Assembly: GCA_019636335.1 (NCBI GenBank)
Contig: JAHBXR010000017.1
Span: 91,600-155,599, forward strand
Length of the DNA stretch: 64,000 nucleotides
Origin: Pirellulales bacterium
Lineage (GTDB): Bacteria > Planctomycetota > Planctomycetia > Pirellulales > JAEUIK01
Direction of reading: 5' to 3'
In this document: piece by piece, positions 8,507-15,992 of the stretch
Layout: each line of letters opens with the position of its first letter
Numbering within the stretch: position 1 is the first letter of the stretch
Translations under genes and position numbers: made by a program
The notes under the pieces: model-generated
Told to the model about the DNA's origin: nothing
Databases searched by the model: none
What the model saw: the letters and a program-made list of their open reading frames with translations, nothing else

Positions 8507-10465
8507 ATGCGGCAAGACAGACCGGCCCTCCCCATCATTGATCCGCGATCACGGTTCCGAGGCAGTACGGCGAACATGGCGGCTCCGACACAAAACTCAG
8601 ATAGTCAGCCCGTCGGTGCGGTGCCCGTGTCGGACGAAATCTGGCCCCTGGCCGTAGCGCGGCAGGGTTGGCGTTCGTGTCGCGTGCTGGCGATCCGCAC
8701 GCGCGAGACCCTTTCGCGGATGCGGTGGGCGGCGCGGGCGAAGATCTCGAGCAGGCCCAAGAACGTGTTGGGCTGTTTGCATCCGACGACGCGCGTGCCG
8801 CGGTTGACGCTCTCGGCCAACGAACGGCGCGAGTTGCAAGCCCGGCTCGCGGCACTCGAGCACCGGCCCCGCTTCTCGGTACTCTCCGTGGTGCGGCCCG
8901 GGGCAGAGAAGTATCTTGCCACGACCTACAATTCGCTCCGCGACCAGGTTTATCTCGACTGGGAACTGCTGGTCGTAACGCCCCCCCCGGTGACCGCCAC
9001 GCCGGAGCTTCGCCTCGACCTGGAAGTCTCGCAAGATCCCCGGTTACGCTTGCTGCGCACGACCAGCGCGGACGTCGCCGCGCAGACGCTGAGCACGGCG
9101 GTCGATTCGGCCACGGGCGAAATGATCGGCTTTGTCGAATCCGGTGATGCGCTGTCGCCCGAGACCATGCTCGTCTGCGCGGAGCATCTGGCCCGACATC
9201 CGGAGGCCGATTTTCTCTATTCGGACGAGGATCTGCTCGATCACAAAGATTACCGCAACGATCCGTTCCACAAACCCGACTGGTCGCCCGAGCTGTTGCT
9301 GTGCCAGCATTATACGGGACAGTTCAGCGTCTATCGCCGGTCGTTGCTGGATCGGATCGGCGGATTGCGGCCGCAGCTTCCCGGCGCGCTGTTCCACGAC
9401 CTGGCCCTGCGCGCGAGTGAACAGGCGCGAGAAGTCATCCACATTCCGCGGGTTTTGTATCACCGCCGTGCCCGCACCGGGGCGCCGGGCAGCAACTCGC
9501 CGCTGGTGGCGACGGGGCCCGATGCGCTGACGGCGATCGGCGATGCCCTGCTGCGCCGCGATCTCGAAGGCGAGATCAAGGCCACGCGCACGGCCGGCGT
9601 GTTTGGCGTGCGATTGTATCCGCGGCAGGAGCCGCGTATCTCGATCATCATTCCGACGCGCGACCGCGCCGCACTGCTGCATGCTTGCGTGCAGAGCGTG
9701 TTGCGTCTGACCGACTATGCGAACTATGAGATCGTGATCGTCAACAACGACAGCGTCGAGCCCCGGACGCACGCCTTGTTTCGATCCTGGTCGCGCGACG
9801 GACGAATTCGCGTGATCGATTCGCCCGGCCCGTTCAACTACTCGCGGCTGAACAACCTGGCAGTGGACGCGTGCCGCTCGCCGCTGGTGCTGTTGTTGAA
9901 CAACGACACGAAGGTGATCGCCAGCGAGTGGCTTTCGGTGATGGCCGGCTACTGCCAGCTCGACGGCGTGGGCGCCGTCGGCGCGAAGCTCTACTTCTCC
10001 GACGATACGATTCAGCACGCGGGCGTGATCCTCCGCGGCGGCGGCAAGGGTTCCAAGCCGGCCATGTCGAGTCACAAGTTCTTTCCACGCCACGATGGTG
10101 GCTACTTCGGTTACCTCCATACGACGCGCAACTTGAGCGTCGTGACGGGCGCTTGTCTGCTGACCCACCGCGACGTGTACCAGCAGGTGGGCGGACTCGA
10201 TGAGCAGTTGGCCGTGGCCTACAACGACGTCGACTATTGCCTCAAGCTGCGGCAGGCCGGTTACCGAATCGTGTGGACAGCCGAAGCCGAGCTCTATCAC
10301 TACGAGTCGGCGTCGCGCGCCAAAGACAAGGAAGGAGACGAGCGTTGGGAGCTCGAAAAACTGCGCATGCAGGATAAATGGGGAACGGCGCTCTGCGACG
10401 ACCCCTACTACAATCCCAACCTCTCGCTGAATCACACGAATTTCATGCTGCGCCGCATCGCCTAG
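8507..10465 (+). CDS. Double-domain family 2 glycosyltransferase
   Basis: 652 residues from the first ATG. A second ATG at 8576 is also possible, and neither has a strong binding site. The first GT2-like domain (about 120-340) holds LYSDEDLLD followed by PFHKPDWSPELLL. The second (about 375-640) begins ISIIIPTRDRAALLHACVQS, has LLLNNDTKVI with the canonical NDD-type motif, then GAVGAKLYF and AYNDVDYCLKLRQAGYRIVWT, all typical of rhamnosyl- and O-antigen transferases. It probably adds one or two sugars of the repeat unit. A run of eight C (8981-8988) lies in the first domain. The next gene is a close paralogue starting 11 bases downstream. Confidence 0.9.
   Translation: MRQDRPALPIIDPRSRFRGSTANMAAPTQNSDSQPVGAVPVSDEIWPLAVARQGWRSCRVLAIRTRETLSRMRWAARAKISSRPKNVLGCLHPTTRVPRLTLSANERRELQARLAALEHRPRFSVLSVVRPGAEKYLATTYNSLRDQVYLDWELLVVTPPPVTATPELRLDLEVSQDPRLRLLRTTSADVAAQTLSTAVDSATGEMIGFVESGDALSPETMLVCAEHLARHPEADFLYSDEDLLDHKDYRNDPFHKPDWSPELLLCQHYTGQFSVYRRSLLDRIGGLRPQLPGALFHDLALRASEQAREVIHIPRVLYHRRARTGAPGSNSPLVATGPDALTAIGDALLRRDLEGEIKATRTAGVFGVRLYPRQEPRISIIIPTRDRAALLHACVQSVLRLTDYANYEIVIVNNDSVEPRTHALFRSWSRDGRIRVIDSPGPFNYSRLNNLAVDACRSPLVLLLNNDTKVIASEWLSVMAGYCQLDGVGAVGAKLYFSDDTIQHAGVILRGGGKGSKPAMSSHKFFPRHDGGYFGYLHTTRNLSVVTGACLLTHRDVYQQVGGLDEQLAVAYNDVDYCLKLRQAGYRIVWTAEAELYHYESASRAKDKEGDERWELEKLRMQDKWGTALCDDPYYNPNLSLNHTNFMLRRIA
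8981..8988 (+). repeat. Eight-base C run inside the GT2 gene
   Basis: Eight C read as Pro-Pro-Pro after VVT, about a quarter of the way into the gene at 8507. Gain or loss of one base would truncate both transferase domains. Confidence 0.8.
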
Positions 10466-10476
10466 AGGAGACGCCT

Positions 10477-12285
10477 GTGAATCGTGCACGAACGAGCACA
10501 CCCGCGGGCCCGTCGACCGGCGGCAGGATCTGGCGGCAGGGTCAGACGTTGCTCAAGCTGTGGCGTCCCGCTCCGGCGCAGCTTGCTCCCGTCCCGCCTG
10601 CGAACTGGTTGCCGCCGACGGCCGGCGAACGACAGTCGCTGGCCGAACGCTGCCGCGCGCTCACCGCGGCGCCGCGCGTGCTGTGCCTGATCTTGGCCGA
10701 CGATGCCCCGGCGTCCGAAGTCTCGCGCACGGTGCGTTCGCTGACGGCGGTGATCTACTCGAACTGGAGCGCCATCGTCGTGGGGCGCGACAGCACGACG
10801 ATGACGATGACTCCGCTCCCCGGCAGGCTCTCGGTGGTCGAATCGTATACCTTGCACAAGTCCGATGGCGCGGCCGAGGTGAACGCCCTGGTGGCACGCC
10901 ATGATGCCGAGTACGTGCTGTTCGTCGAGGCGGGGGATTGCCTGGCTCCCGAGACGCTGGTCGCATTTGCCGAGCACGTCGAAGAGAACCACAAGGCAGA
11001 CCTCGTCTACGGCGACGAAGATCAACTCGATGCGGCCGGGGTGTTGAGCCACCCGTTTCACAAACCCGACTGGTCACCGGCACTGCTGCTGAGCCAGCCC
11101 TACACGGTGTACCCCGCGTTCTACCGCCGACCATTGCTCGTCGAGGCGGGAGGACTGCGCGAGGGCTGGGGGCATGCTCGCTTGTACGATCTCGCCTTGC
11201 GCTACACGGAAGTGGCCGAGACGATCTCGCACCTGCCCTCGGTGCTTTACCACCGTCGCGCGGAATCGCACTATGTCCCCGACGTGTCGGGCGACCGTCC
11301 GCGACGCTCGGTGTGGGGGGCGGCCTGGCTGGCGACGCGCCGCGGGGCAAGTGCCCGGCGTCGCGCGGTCGAAGCGGCTCTCGAACGGCGTCGTGTCGTG
11401 GCCCGGGTCACGTTCGGACGCAGCGCCCACACGCAAGTGGTCTCGCCCGTGCCGCAACGTCTGGAGCGAGTCTCGATCATCATGCCCACGCGCGATGGGG
11501 GAGACCATCTCAAGGTTGCCGTCGAGAGTGTGTTGCGCCGCACGACCTATCCCAACTACGAATTGGTACTCGTCGACAATGGCAGCACGGAACCAGCCAC
11601 GCGTCAGATGTTGCAGCAGTTCGCCGCGCACGATCGCATGCGCGTGCTCCACGATCCACAGCCGTACAATTTTTCGGCGATCAATAATGCGGCCATTCGA
11701 CAGACGAGCTCGCATTACATCCTGCTGCTGAACGACGACACCCAGGTGATTTCGCCGGGCTGGCTGACCGATATGGTCGGTTGGCTCGAGCAGCCTGGCG
11801 TGGGCGCCGTGGGAGCGAAGCTGCTCTACACGGACGGCACGATTCAGCACGCCGGAGTCGCGCTCGGCATCGGTGGGATCGCCTCGCATCCGCACAAGCG
11901 GTTCTCGCGCCGCGATGTCGGCTACCACGGCCTGCTCACCTCGGTGCGCGAGTGCAGTGCCGTTACCGGCGCCTGCCTGCTGACGCGCCGCGATTTGTTC
12001 TGGCAAGTCGGTGGTTTGGAAGAATCGCTGCCCCGCGCCTACAACGACGTCGACTTCTGCCTGCGGCTGGGCGAACGCGGGCACCGCATCGTCTTCACGC
12101 CGACGGCCGAGCTGTATCACCACGAGTCGGTCAGTCGCGGGCGCGATACCCGCGACGACCTCCAATTCCAGCAGGCGATTGCCTGGATGCAACGGCGTTG
12201 GGGACGGCTGCTTGCGGAAGATCCCTACTATCATCCGCAGCTTTCGCTCCGCTCGACGAATTTCGCCCTGCGGCAGGCAGCCTAG
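10477..12285 (+). CDS. Double-domain family 2 glycosyltransferase, paralogue of the preceding gene
   Basis: 602 residues from a GTG start at 10477, chosen because AGAGGAG sits at 10464-10470, overlapping the stop of the previous gene. The frame is open further upstream but that would overlap the previous gene by 88 bases. The domain plan matches the neighbour: LVYGDEDQLD plus PFHKPDWSPALLL in the first half, then VSIIMPTRDGG, LLLNDDTQVI, GAVGAKLLYTDGTIQHAG and AYNDVDFCLRLGERGHRIVFT in the second. The two genes look like an old tandem duplication, and the pair probably adds successive sugars of one repeat unit. Identity between them should be far above background but was not calculated. Confidence 0.9.
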   Translation: MNRARTSTPAGPSTGGRIWRQGQTLLKLWRPAPAQLAPVPPANWLPPTAGERQSLAERCRALTAAPRVLCLILADDAPASEVSRTVRSLTAVIYSNWSAIVVGRDSTTMTMTPLPGRLSVVESYTLHKSDGAAEVNALVARHDAEYVLFVEAGDCLAPETLVAFAEHVEENHKADLVYGDEDQLDAAGVLSHPFHKPDWSPALLLSQPYTVYPAFYRRPLLVEAGGLREGWGHARLYDLALRYTEVAETISHLPSVLYHRRAESHYVPDVSGDRPRRSVWGAAWLATRRGASARRRAVEAALERRRVVARVTFGRSAHTQVVSPVPQRLERVSIIMPTRDGGDHLKVAVESVLRRTTYPNYELVLVDNGSTEPATRQMLQQFAAHDRMRVLHDPQPYNFSAINNAAIRQTSSHYILLLNDDTQVISPGWLTDMVGWLEQPGVGAVGAKLLYTDGTIQHAGVALGIGGIASHPHKRFSRRDVGYHGLLTSVRECSAVTGACLLTRRDLFWQVGGLEESLPRAYNDVDFCLRLGERGHRIVFTPTAELYHHESVSRGRDTRDDLQFQQAIAWMQRRWGRLLAEDPYYHPQLSLRSTNFALRQAA

Positions 12286-12339
12286 CGGAAACCCACTCCC
12301 CTGGAATCACTCCTGTTCGAGTTGAACGAGGTACTGGTC

Positions 12340-13245
12340 GTGAACGTCTGGCAACGACTTCGAGCCAAGCTGAACTCGACCTGGAGCACCGGTCGGCGCA
12401 TCGGGCATGCCGTGCAGCACTTCGTCGGCGAAGGGGAAGACGTCAAGATCGAAGGCCCTGTCGGGGTCATCGTTTCGCACTACGACGCGCGCCCCATCGA
12501 GCCGCTGGTGCAGTTGCTCGATGGCCTGGCCGAGACGCCCGCGGGATTTCCCTATGAAGTGCGGGTCGTCATCAACCACGAGACGTGGCGCCCCTGCGAA
12601 CTGCCCGAGCGCCATCGCCATTTGACGGTGGTCCATCGCGAGAATCGCGGCTTCAATATCGGCGCCTGGGAGCAAGGTTGGCGCCTCGATCCGCCGCGCG
12701 ACGCGTATCTGTTTTTGCAAGACGAGTGCATCGTCGCACGCGAGAACTGGCTGCTTCCTTTCGTCGAGAAAGCGTCGCAGTCCGACGTCGGGCTCGTCGG
12801 CGAACGTATCCCGCCGACCTGGGATCTGTCTTGGTCGCATCTCGAATGGCAGTTCGGCAAGAAGATTCTGCCGGGGCACGAAGTAAGTGGTCGACAGGTC
12901 GATCGGCTGACTTGTTATCGCGACTTCTGGCGACGCCAGGGGATTCCGCCGGCGCCGACCGGCGCGCACGTGCAATCGCTGGTGATGTTCGCGCGGCGCG
13001 AGGTCTTGGCCCGCATCGGAGGATTTCCGCTCGGACAAAATTACGGTGAAGCGATTGCGGCGGAAATCGGCGCGTCGTTTCTCGTGCGCGCCCTGGGATT
13101 GCGCCTGTGCGAGGTGGGAGAGACGGCCTTCACGTGCTTCAACCATCCCCAATGGTTGAGTCGTGCCGCCCAGCATCGCGATCCCGCCTGGCTCGAACGC
13201 ACAACACAGTTTCGTAACCGCAAGCTCGATCAGGAAGTGGCCTGA
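12340..13245 (+). CDS. Probable glycosyltransferase (GT-A-like) of unknown family
   Basis: 301 residues from a GTG at 12340 with ACGAGG eight bases before it. A TTG at 12322 would add six residues. The sequence has GVIVSHYDARP near the start, an ENRGFNIGAWEQG segment, FLQDECIV where GT-A enzymes place the metal-binding acids, and FTCFNHPQWLSR near the end. GFNIGAW followed by a QDE triplet recalls family 2 and rhamnan-synthesis transferases, but I cannot name a family with confidence. It lies 54 bases after the GT2 pair and 24 bases before the next gene, so it is probably in the same operon. Confidence 0.7.
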   Translation: MNVWQRLRAKLNSTWSTGRRIGHAVQHFVGEGEDVKIEGPVGVIVSHYDARPIEPLVQLLDGLAETPAGFPYEVRVVINHETWRPCELPERHRHLTVVHRENRGFNIGAWEQGWRLDPPRDAYLFLQDECIVARENWLLPFVEKASQSDVGLVGERIPPTWDLSWSHLEWQFGKKILPGHEVSGRQVDRLTCYRDFWRRQGIPPAPTGAHVQSLVMFARREVLARIGGFPLGQNYGEAIAAEIGASFLVRALGLRLCEVGETAFTCFNHPQWLSRAAQHRDPAWLERTTQFRNRKLDQEVA

Positions 13246-13269
13246 GGCCCAGCTTTCACGCGGTAGAGA

Positions 13270-14259
13270 ATGACTCGCATGTTTCAGTGGCTCAAATCCT
13301 GGCAACGATGGTGGCGACGCGACGCGGAACCAACGGGGGGGGGCGTGCGCGTCTGTTTTCTGGGGGACGGCGTTTCCGGTTCGTGGCAGATGCGCGCCGC
13401 GCAGATCGCCGAGATGAATCCGGCCTGGGAGGCCCTGGCCACGAAGGATCTTCGTGCGGGGGACGTGGCGCGCTTCGATCTGTTCTGCATCGTGAAGCGG
13501 TTCGATGCCGCCAAGGCCGAATGGCTACGATCGCAGGGCAAGGCCGTCGTCTACGACGTCGTGGATCCCTGGAAGCAGCCGGAAGATGGCGAAGCGCATC
13601 CCACGCTGAACGACGCGATCGCCTATTTTCGCCGCCTGCTGGTGCCGATGCCGGTCGATGGCGTGATCTTTCCCAACGCTACGATGCTCGGCGATCTGGG
13701 CCAGCTTGTGCCGAATCCGGTGCATCTCTATCACCACCATCGGGTCTATCAAGAGCCGATCATCGTCTGTCGCCAGGCCCAACGCGTGGGTTACGAGGGG
13801 CGCGAAGACTATCTCGGTCCCTGGGCCGAGACGACCGCCCGCGTGTGCGAGCGACTCGGGCTCGAGTTCGTGATCAATCCTCCCGCGCTCGGAACGCTCG
13901 ACATCGGGCTAGCCGTGCGGGGCGGGCGCCATGGCACGCTGATGGCCAAGCGCTACAAATCAAACGTCAAGCTGGCCAACCTGTTTGCGGCCGGCCTGCC
14001 TGCGGTGGCGCATGCCGAAGAGTCCTCGTACCGCGAGACCGACGACGGCAACGTCCGCTTTTTTAGCGACGAGGCCTCGCTCGAGCAGGCCATTGCCGAA
14101 CTGCTCCCCTACGAGCGGAGGCTGGCCATCCACAAGGCATTTCTGGCGCACAGCCGGCGCTTTCGCGTGGAGTCGATCGCGCAGCAGTACGAAACGTACT
14201 TCCTGCAAGTGTTGGCCAGTCGAGCCGGGCAAGGCACGAGCCACAGCGCCGCTGCCTAG
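13270..14259 (+). CDS. GT-B-like glycosyltransferase, last gene of the polysaccharide operon
   Basis: 329 residues. It has a GDGVSGSWQMRAAQIA start like donor-free N-domains of GT-B enzymes, a VVYDVVDPW segment in the middle, and a C-terminal stretch (AKRYKSNVKLANLFAAGLP, then a short acidic turn and FFSDEASLEQAI) matching the nucleotide-sugar-binding half of family 4 enzymes. The protein is shorter than typical GT4 enzymes (about 370-400). Starts at 13270 and 13279 are both possible, since neither has a good binding site. A run of nine G (13335-13343) covers codons 22-25, so a one-base slip would abolish the protein. It is convergent with the oxidoreductase gene at 14271, leaving 11 bases between them. 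Confidence 0.7.
   Translation: MTRMFQWLKSWQRWWRRDAEPTGGGVRVCFLGDGVSGSWQMRAAQIAEMNPAWEALATKDLRAGDVARFDLFCIVKRFDAAKAEWLRSQGKAVVYDVVDPWKQPEDGEAHPTLNDAIAYFRRLLVPMPVDGVIFPNATMLGDLGQLVPNPVHLYHHHRVYQEPIIVCRQAQRVGYEGREDYLGPWAETTARVCERLGLEFVINPPALGTLDIGLAVRGGRHGTLMAKRYKSNVKLANLFAAGLPAVAHAEESSYRETDDGNVRFFSDEASLEQAIAELLPYERRLAIHKAFLAHSRRFRVESIAQQYETYFLQVLASRAGQGTSHSAAA
13335..13343 (+). repeat. Nine-base G run near the start of the GT-B-like gene
   Basis: Nine G read as Gly-Gly-Gly just after codon 22. This is where a slippage-based on/off switch would have the largest effect. Confidence 0.85.
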
Positions 14260-14270
14260 GCGCGACACGT

Positions 14271-15263
14271 TTACGGTACGAGCACGATCTTGCCGGCCAG
14301 CGTCCCGGCCTTGCCGATCGTGTTTTCTTCTTGCAGCCGATGTGCCTGGGCGGCTTCGGCCAAAGGGAGTACCCGATCGATGCAAGACTTGAGCCGGCCT
14401 TCCTTCATCCAGATGTTGATCTGGTTGCCGGCGGCCCGTTGCATGGCGGCCGGCTCGTTGAACATGGCAAAGCCGTAGAGCGAGCACCCCTTCACGTAGA
14501 AGGGACCCACGGGAAAGGCCGGCTTCGCATCGCGGCCCGCCATCAGGATCATGCGGCCGGCCGGGGCGAGGTGGCCTACGGTCCGTTCAAAGTCGGGCTC
14601 GCGCAGTGTCTCCCACCAGACGTTCACCCCGCCAGGGGCGAACGCCTTGAGGGCGGCATCGACATCGTCGGTCTTGTAGTTCACGGCCCGGTCGGCACCG
14701 AACTCGAGACATTTGGCCACCTTCTCGGGCGTGCCAGCCGTGGTGAGGACACGGGCGCCCAGCGCCTTGGCCATCTGTACCACGGTCGAACCCACGCCCC
14801 CCGACCCGCCATTGACGAACAGGGTTTCGCCGGGCTGCAGCTTTGCGCGCGGGACCAACCCCAGCCAGCCGGTGATGCCCACCAGGGCCAGCGCCGCCGC
14901 CTGTTGCGGATCGATTCCGTCGGGCAGCGGATTCAGCAGTTGTTCATCGACAGCGGCAAACTGAGCGAACGTGCCTTGCCGGCCGAGCAGTCCTTGATTG
15001 CTGCCCCAGACACGCGCGCCCTGCTTGAATCGCGAGGCACCCGGGCCGGCCTGCTCGACGATGCCAGCCAGGTCGCAGCCCACGACGTAGGGCAGCGGCA
15101 GATTCATCTTGACCATGCCGGCGCGAAGGTACGTGTCGATCGGATTCACGGCGACGGCTTCGACGCGCACGAGCACCTGTCCCTCTTTGGGTTCGGGAGT
15201 TGGTACTTCGCCGTATTGAATGTTTTCGGGCGGCCCCGTGTCGGTGATGTAGGCAGCTTTCAT
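14271..15263 (-). CDS. NADPH:quinone oxidoreductase-like medium-chain dehydrogenase
   Basis: 330 residues of the MDR superfamily. The N-terminal GroES-like part contains VAVNPIDTYLRAG and the family's PYVVGCDLAGIV. The Rossmann part has NGGSGGVGSTVVQMAKALGA at about 151-170. There is no GHE zinc-ligand motif, which points to the zinc-free quinone oxidoreductase or zeta-crystallin branch: NADPH-dependent reduction of quinones or enones in the cytoplasm. It stands alone between two unrelated groups and converges with the polysaccharide operon. No clear Shine-Dalgarno precedes the ATG. Confidence 0.9.
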   Translation of the reverse strand: MKAAYITDTGPPENIQYGEVPTPEPKEGQVLVRVEAVAVNPIDTYLRAGMVKMNLPLPYVVGCDLAGIVEQAGPGASRFKQGARVWGSNQGLLGRQGTFAQFAAVDEQLLNPLPDGIDPQQAAALALVGITGWLGLVPRAKLQPGETLFVNGGSGGVGSTVVQMAKALGARVLTTAGTPEKVAKCLEFGADRAVNYKTDDVDAALKAFAPGGVNVWWETLREPDFERTVGHLAPAGRMILMAGRDAKPAFPVGPFYVKGCSLYGFAMFNEPAAMQRAAGNQINIWMKEGRLKSCIDRVLPLAEAAQAHRLQEENTIGKAGTLAGKIVLVP

Positions 15264-15385
15264 GGCGCGATGTTTTCGGGCAGAAGGTGCGAGCGATGAA
15301 AAGTCCGGAAAAAAGTCCAGCGTTTTGCAGTCGATCGAGCGGACTCTGACTATACCGCAACGAGCGATTCCGGCATAATGTCCGC

Positions 15386-15706
15386 GTGCGATGTTTCACC
15401 TTGCTGATGACGTTGGTGCTGCTGTTCGTGAGTACGCTCGGAGTCTGCCCTGAGGGGGCTCCGGAGCGCCCCGACGCGCTCTGCGGAGCCCGCTCGGATG
15501 ACGGGCGCGGCTCGCTGTTGCTGGTGATCGTCGTGCGCTCGACAAAATCGATTCACGACCTGTTCCGGCCCAGCCTCGCGGCATGGGTGTTTTCGACTCT
15601 TGGCGGCGATACGCTCGCGCCGCAGATAGGCAGATCATCGGCGGTGGTCCACGTGGCTGCCGCGCCCCATACGCTCCAGTCGCAGCATATTCGCTGTCAG
15701 GTTTGA
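15386..15706 (+). CDS. Hypothetical small protein with hydrophobic N-terminus
   Basis: 106 residues from a GTG, or 98 from the ATG at 15407. The first 20 residues (MRCFTLLMTLVLLFVSTLGV) look like a signal peptide or membrane anchor and a second hydrophobic stretch (LLLVIVV) follows. Third-position GC is high in the first half and weaker later. No family was recognised and no convincing ribosome-binding site was seen. A palindrome at 15703-15728 overlaps the stop and could end its transcript. It may be a real small membrane protein or a chance frame. Confidence 0.4.
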   Translation: MRCFTLLMTLVLLFVSTLGVCPEGAPERPDALCGARSDDGRGSLLLVIVVRSTKSIHDLFRPSLAAWVFSTLGGDTLAPQIGRSSAVVHVAAAPHTLQSQHIRCQV

Positions 15707-15728
15707 TTCGCCCGGTTGGTCGAATCAA
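15703..15728. repeat. 8-bp inverted repeat at the end of the small ORF
   Basis: TTGATTCG (15703-15710) and CGAATCAA (15721-15728) with a 10-base loop. A second short hairpin, AACCGC/GCGGTT with a GTCC loop, lies at 15758-15773 just before the 47-residue gene. They could be a terminator pair or operator sites. The rest of 15707-15797 shows nothing else. Confidence 0.45.
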
Positions 15729-15797
15729 CTCGCGTACCTGATTTGTAGCGAAGGGCGAACCGCGTCCGCGGTTTGTGCTGTCACACAGGAGCATTCC

Positions 15798-15941
15798 ATG
15801 AGCGAGCAAGAACCGGAAACGAAGCCGGATGCAAAATATGAACCCATGAGCTACCAGTTCATGTTGAGGATTGTGATCTTCTTCCTGGTACTGGTGCTGA
15901 TTCCCTGGGTCTTGGTAAAAATCGTCGACTTGCTGTTTTGA
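15798..15941 (+). CDS. 47-residue single-span membrane peptide
   Basis: An ATG at 15798 with CAGGAG seven bases upstream opens a 47-codon frame ending in TGA at 15941. About 22 polar residues (rich in Glu, Lys and Pro) are followed by one clear membrane span, IVIFFLVLVLIPWVLVKIV, with the C-terminus almost at the end of it. It lies 51 bases before the Kef-type antiporter gene in the same direction. Small single-span proteins often accompany transporters as accessory or regulatory subunits, so a role with the antiporter is possible but is only an inference from position. No family was recognised. Confidence 0.7.
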   Translation: MSEQEPETKPDAKYEPMSYQFMLRIVIFFLVLVLIPWVLVKIVDLLF

Positions 15942-15992
15942 GCTTGCTGGGCAAGCTCGAATTGGCCGCGCGCAGAGACATGAGGACTGTAG

